Part shown: piece after piece, positions 59,109 through 64,000 of the stretch
Numbering within the stretch: position 1 is the first letter of the stretch
How the letters are laid out: each line of letters begins with the position of its first letter
Assembly: GCA_030490835.1 (NCBI GenBank)
Contig: CM059975.1
Coordinates: forward strand, 57,527,174 to 57,591,173
Reading direction: 5' to 3'
Length of the DNA stretch: 64,000 bases
Origin: Annona cherimola
Lineage: Eukaryota > Streptophyta > Magnoliopsida > Magnoliales > Annonaceae
Made by a program: the position numbers and the translations under genes
The notes under the pieces: model-generated
The model's database searches: none
Told to the model about the DNA's origin: nothing
Seen by the model: only the letters and a program-made list of their open reading frames with translations

Positions 59109-60279
59109 TTTTTTATTTTTTATAATAAGTTAGATAAATTTAGAGAATAAAAGGTAATATAAAATTTTAAAATGATGAATGCTATCGTTTGGACTCAACC
59201 AATTTCTTAGAAAGTCAAAACTTTATCCATCAAGTTAGTTTAGTCATGTATATTTTTTCAAATATAATAATGTTTACATTGAATATTAACAATGAATTTA
59301 AATAGAAATCCGGATTTAACCATACCCAATTTCATTATTTTGGACAGAGATCCTAATGTCTTTCTATCTTGGTCCAATATTCTATGTGGCTTTTATTAAT
59401 TTTATTATAATTGATTGATTAAATATTTTTTGATTTTTCTAATTTCAAGAATATTATTTAATCCTATTATTTCTCAATGATCTTAAAATAAATATTAAGC
59501 ATTTCTTTGATTGTGTACCTCAAATAAATTTCTAACTAAATCAAACATTATTAATAATTGTGAATATCAAGAAAAAATAAGAAATTTATTTACCTGAATT
59601 TACATTATCACAATAACCCTAAGTTTCCTTGTCCTTGTCATTGTCTTGAGGTCTAATTTCTTTTATCCTCAATCTCTAGCTTTGTAGCCTCAAATACTAC
59701 CGGAGGCAACTTTAATTTAGTTGTCTCAAGAAGCATTACTCATAGTGGGAGCACCTAATTCACACCTAATGTTCATACTTTCTTGTCTTCCACTAAAATG
59801 ACCTTAGAGTCTTTGATTGACCTCTCTTGAGACATGTATCCCATCTTTCCTAGCCACATTCTAGGATTGTTTTGGGGTAAGTTTTTGTTATCCTTATTTG
59901 AACTTGTTGGTTTCCTCAGCTCTTGTTCACTTTGAAAATATTAGTACCAATATACATAGTAGGAAATTCAAGAGGGGATAAATTAAGCTAATAAAATTTT
60001 TTTGACTAAGAATATATTCTTCGCATGTCAATAGAAGGACGTGAAAATAAAACAAAAAAGAGAATAACGCACATGAACACCCAAGAGTATACTAGTTTGA
60101 TCTAACATGAATCTACTCGGCTTTCTAAAATTGCGGCCTTAATTCCTTCTATACTAATCCCATATTCCATTGGTTTCACCAAGGTAACCAACAAACTCAA
60201 CAATTCATAGGTTTCAATAAGTTCACCAACAAACTCATTCCTAATAGAAACTTTCCCAAAATAAAAAGACAAGGTATAT
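59109..60279. other. Gene-free stretch
   Basis: AT-rich, no ORF or repeat boundary that I can support. Confidence 0.4.
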
Positions 60280-61454
60280 TGTGAAATCCTGAATTTTAAG
60301 CTTAATAAATATAACTTGAAATCGTCTAAGGATAAAATTGAAAATTTTATAAAATGAAGGGCTCAGGTGTAACGCATATTGAAAATAAAAATTAGTGGAA
60401 AAAATTATTAAGTGAAGTGGGATTAGTAATAATCACGAAAAGACCAAATTGCAAATTTACAAAAGTGAGATTAAATTATAAATTTAGAAAAGATGATTGA
60501 TTGGTAATTTTGACAAAAGTGGATAAAAAAGGGGACTTAACGAGAATTTACAAAGGTTATATTTAGAATTTATAAGAAAATGGAGGGTGATTTATGATCC
60601 CACAAAGATTAGTTATGAAAAAAAAATTTTATAAATATTTCGGAAAGAAATTTCAAAATTCTGAATTATACAAATTGAAACTGTTTAAATTCACGGAACT
60701 TATGGAAAAATAAAAATAAATGGAAAATTTTTGGCTAATTAGGAGCTCTAATTAAGGGCTTATATTCATTCTCACTGTTTTTATTAGATCTAAGCATGCA
60801 TAACTTAGAATCACATAAGAATTTAATAGAAAGTACTAAATTATGTGCTCTCTAATATAGACGGATCAGATTATGAAAAATAGTTGACTAAATTGCCTAA
60901 CTTAAGTGCATCAGAAAACGTGCTCAAAAGCCATTCATGCACAGCATGCACGTACAGGAGACGTTGATATTTTGATTAATTTTTTATATAATTATTTAGT
61001 TAATTAATATCTTAATGTATATAAGGCTATTTGAGATGAAACTTTTGGATCAAACCTATTTTAATATATCCTACATAATGAATGGATTAAATTTTGAAAA
61101 ATATGTCTACAAGTTTTTAAAATGAAATTTTATGCCAAAATTTGATTTTGATTAAGTTAAAATATGTACTTTACTCCAATTGAGGTGAAATTTTATGGGT
61201 AATCCTATTTTAATATGCCCAATTTAATGAAGGAATGAAATTTTGGAAAATATGTCTCCAAAATTTTAAAAGAGAGATTTTTATCCAAATATGAATTAGT
61301 TATTTAAAATAAAAAAAGAAATTTTTTCAAAATTCTAAAAGGTACATTTTGTGAGCAATTGTATATATATTTATAAGAAAAAATTTCATAATATATAAGT
61401 GTGAATATAGGAAGTTATGAATTAATTTATGAATGTTAAAATCAACCGTCTAAA

Positions 61455-61482
61455 AATATATATATATATATATATATATATG
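61455..61482. repeat. (TA)n microsatellite
   Basis: About 13 TA units about 180 bp upstream of the LTR TATA box. Confidence 0.85.
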
Positions 61483-61658
61483 CATGGCAAATCACGCTGG
61501 CAACATAGATGAAATGCTGGCAGCAAGAAATGGACGATGCAAATACGTGGACCGTTACATGCACTGCAATAAAATAAAATAAAATTTACAGCAACACGTT
61601 GAACGGTGGACTTGGGTTAATCAAGAGGTTAACCATGGTCACACCGTCAATCACATAG

Positions 61659-61666
61659 TATAAATA
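61659..61666 (+). promoter_or_regulatory. TATA box of the right-hand gypsy-type LTR
   Basis: TATAAATAGGGGGG context, about 1.38 kb into the LTR and followed about 50 bp downstream by a CAGCAGCAGCAGCG run. It would drive plus-strand transcription toward the window end. Confidence 0.55.
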
Positions 61667-64000
61667 GGGGGGCCAGATGACAATTGCTGCACGATTAAGA
61701 GGAGTGGACAGCAGCAGCAGCGTCAGGTTTTATTTTTATTTTTATCATACTTCGGATTTTGATTATGCCTGGAACGAATATGTAAACCACCATCTGATTT
61801 TCTTAGCCTGTTGATCATTAATAAAATTCTGGATGCATGCTTTAGCAAAAAGGTTTTTCATGATTTTGGATACCGTTAAATTTATAGGCATATGATTATA
61901 GATGTATATATAGCATCCAAACAGATTTTTCTTTTACATTAGTTATTCGATTCTGATTTCATGTAATTAAGTTCAGAAATTGTAAGACTGATTTTTTATT
62001 TTTAATTTGCTGAATATATACCATTCAGATATCATTCAGCAAAATTTGATATTTCAGTATGATTTAATACTTTAATTCTACCGTTAACTGATGATTTGAC
62101 AAATCACATAAGATGAGAATTTCCTCCAGCTGCTTTCATCATTAAATTAACGCCTAAACAAATTTTAATTTATGTTAAAATCATGTTTAATATATGGCTG
62201 GAAGATGCTGGATATAAGTAATGTTAAAGAAGATTTTTATTTCTTTATAATCATGTTTAAAACATGATTTATAAATAATGGAGCAATAGGTTAATCCTAA
62301 TTGTTACTTCAAATCTGGAGGTTATGTGATATTAGAAACAAAAATATAAACGAGATAGTAAACGAAATATTTTTGCCATAAAAATTTGTGTACAAGCTCA
62401 TTATATTATTATTAAGTAACGACTAAATTTCTAACTTAAAATATTAAGCAGTTCGCAAATTAAAAATCCAAGAAAATTAACTTAAACAGGGTAAAATGGG
62501 TGACAAGATCTGCTGTAGTAAATGATTTTTAAGATTTTTTATAGATGGATTTTTTATCTGAAATTTTGATATGATGTAAGAGGTATCATTTTTATCACTC
62601 GAACAAAATAAAAAATTATTTTTTAATGACATAAGTATGGTTTAAAAATAACGTGATTGAGGCTGCTCCTGATTACACAACACTGTCCAGCACAGTGAAA
62701 ATGTCAAAATAAATATATAATGTTAGTAATTATTGCTGAAATTTTTATGAAGGTTAATTAATGTAATTATAGATGTATGATATAAATTTCAGAATTAAAT
62801 ACCTTTATTTGATTACAAATAAATATTTAAATAAATCAGTACGCCTGATTTCAACAAATGTGGGCAGTTTGAGAAATAATCAAAAATAAATATGAAACCT
62901 AAGTAGAAATGATTAAAATTCATATATATGTTAGTTAAGAGTGTAATAAAGGATTAAGAATATCAAGGGTGATTAATAATTGATGATATTATATGTATAT
63001 GGAATTAATGGGTAAATAAGAAGATGAAACTTAGTGAAAATAAGAAAACAAAGGCTGTTTTGGAATTTAATAATGAGTTCCAGAAATTTTAAATGGAATT
63101 TATTTTTATTATAATGTGTAAAAAAGGTTTACAAAAAGGGTACAAATTTATGATCACTAAGTAAGTGATTAAGTACCTAAGACGTGATTTTAGAAAATAT
63201 AGATGAGGGTAAAATGTAATATATAGGGCTGTTTGAGGGAAATTACAAAAATTATAAAAATTATAGACCCAAATTATAAGCCCTTACCCTTAAGCAAATA
63301 TCTTGGGAGATTTTCTCAGATAATATGTCAATTATAAGAAATATATGCTAAGTATAAAATGCGAAAATCCAAGATGTTGGATTTAGCTAAGTGTTACAAA
63401 TCCTAAGTAGGATTTGGAAAATTAACCCTTAAATAATGATGTCAAAATAAATGGAATGGTTAGACCTTGAAACAAGTTCAACCAAATGAGGATAAGAGTG
63501 GTTGGTATTAGCCAAATATGTAAATGTGGTTACAAGATAATTATATTGAATTTATGAAAAAAGGAAGATAAATGGCTTATTTGAATTGATGACATCAAAT
63601 GACTTAGGAAGTTCATAAGCAATTGCCTTGAGAAGTTAAGGAAAGAAAACAAGTGTTAAAGATGGAATTGATAAGAGAGAGATGGTAAACATAAGTGAAT
63701 TGGAACATGGTGATGACAATGTTGAACTAAAGGTAGAAATGGGTCAAAGTTGATATGAAACACACGTGGGTTAGAAAACCCTAAGATAGATTCAGAGTTA
63801 ATAGTAGAAATGTGCAAGCATGGGATATTATGTTTATATGAGAAAAAAATGGTCCTTTTCATTTGTATAGGAAAAGGAAAGGGAAAAGTGGAAGGTACAA
63901 GTTGACTACGCAGGTAAGCAAGTTACATGCTTTCTAAAATATTTCTAAATGCTTGCAAATTGTTTGCTCACATGATTTATAAAATATATTTAAGGATGAC

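Larger units (their letters stand above)
60280..64000 (+). mobile_element. Gypsy-type LTR, plus strand, runs off the window
   Basis: Starts TGTGAAATCCTGAATTTTAA, like the gypsy LTR starts in this window but on the plus strand. Near the window end, GCAGGTAAGCAAG and TTTAAGGATGAC are the reverse complements of blocks in the other gypsy LTRs (for example GTCATCCTTAAA near 25316). A TATA box and a (TA)n run lie inside. No coding sequence. The small ORF at 63656-63862 is not supported. Confidence 0.6.

Noticed and set aside
58910..59125. 71-codon Phe/Lys-rich ORF
   Set aside because: It is the translation of a four-copy AT-rich tandem repeat.

Overview
The window looks like nuclear DNA of a flowering plant, most likely a dicot. 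It is AT-rich, has one intron-split plant gene, and is otherwise filled with nested LTR retrotransposons. There is no sign of bacterial or organellar gene organisation. I found no tRNA or rRNA genes and no CRISPR arrays.

Layout. 1-1484 is the end of a minus-strand Ty1/copia LTR that sits inside the integrase region of a plus-strand copia element (E1, to 7608). E1 carries an extra 529-codon ORF downstream of pol and a 1.7 kb 3' LTR. E1 in turn lies in a long Ty3/gypsy LTR whose right half is 7609-10403. 10404-13496 plus 22026-23111 is a second gypsy LTR. It is split by a complete but stop-riddled copia element (E2, 13497-22020, target duplication AATTG) and followed by a decayed gypsy integrase/chromodomain remnant (23107-23868, minus). 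23926-32265 is a coding-free LTR element with a TGGCGC-type primer site; its left LTR is split by a solo gypsy LTR (24362-27951). 32890-45732 is a three-deep nest: a LINE ORF1 remnant holds a solo gypsy LTR (33434-45486, TSD TATAA), which holds a young copia element (E3, 35843-44504, TSD AAGAT, minus strand). Another gypsy LTR starts at 45733.

The only host gene I can support is at 49398-56191 (minus): an eight-exon PARN-like gene of 653 predicted residues whose DEDD nuclease residues look replaced. Its introns hold a small SINE and a pair of TCA-rich repeats. 56192-60279 is gene-free and contains a short tandem repeat. From 60280 to the window end is a plus-strand gypsy-type LTR with its own TATA box.

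The copia elements share a SIRE/Maximus-like plan: gag with two zinc knuckles, then protease-integrase-RT-RNase H in a +1 frame, a GGGGGA-rich polypurine tract, and LTRs of 1.6-1.9 kb. The most striking shared structure is in their U3 regions. Large arrays of nested palindromes built on GTCGAC, flanked by AAGTCGCA and TGCGACTT, lie just upstream of the TATA box. A smaller copy of the array lies inside E1 just ahead of the extra ORF. A second, 50-bp repeat with one to five copies lies downstream of the TATA box. E3 has near-identical LTRs but a mutated protease active site and an integrase deletion, so it was probably mobilised in trans.
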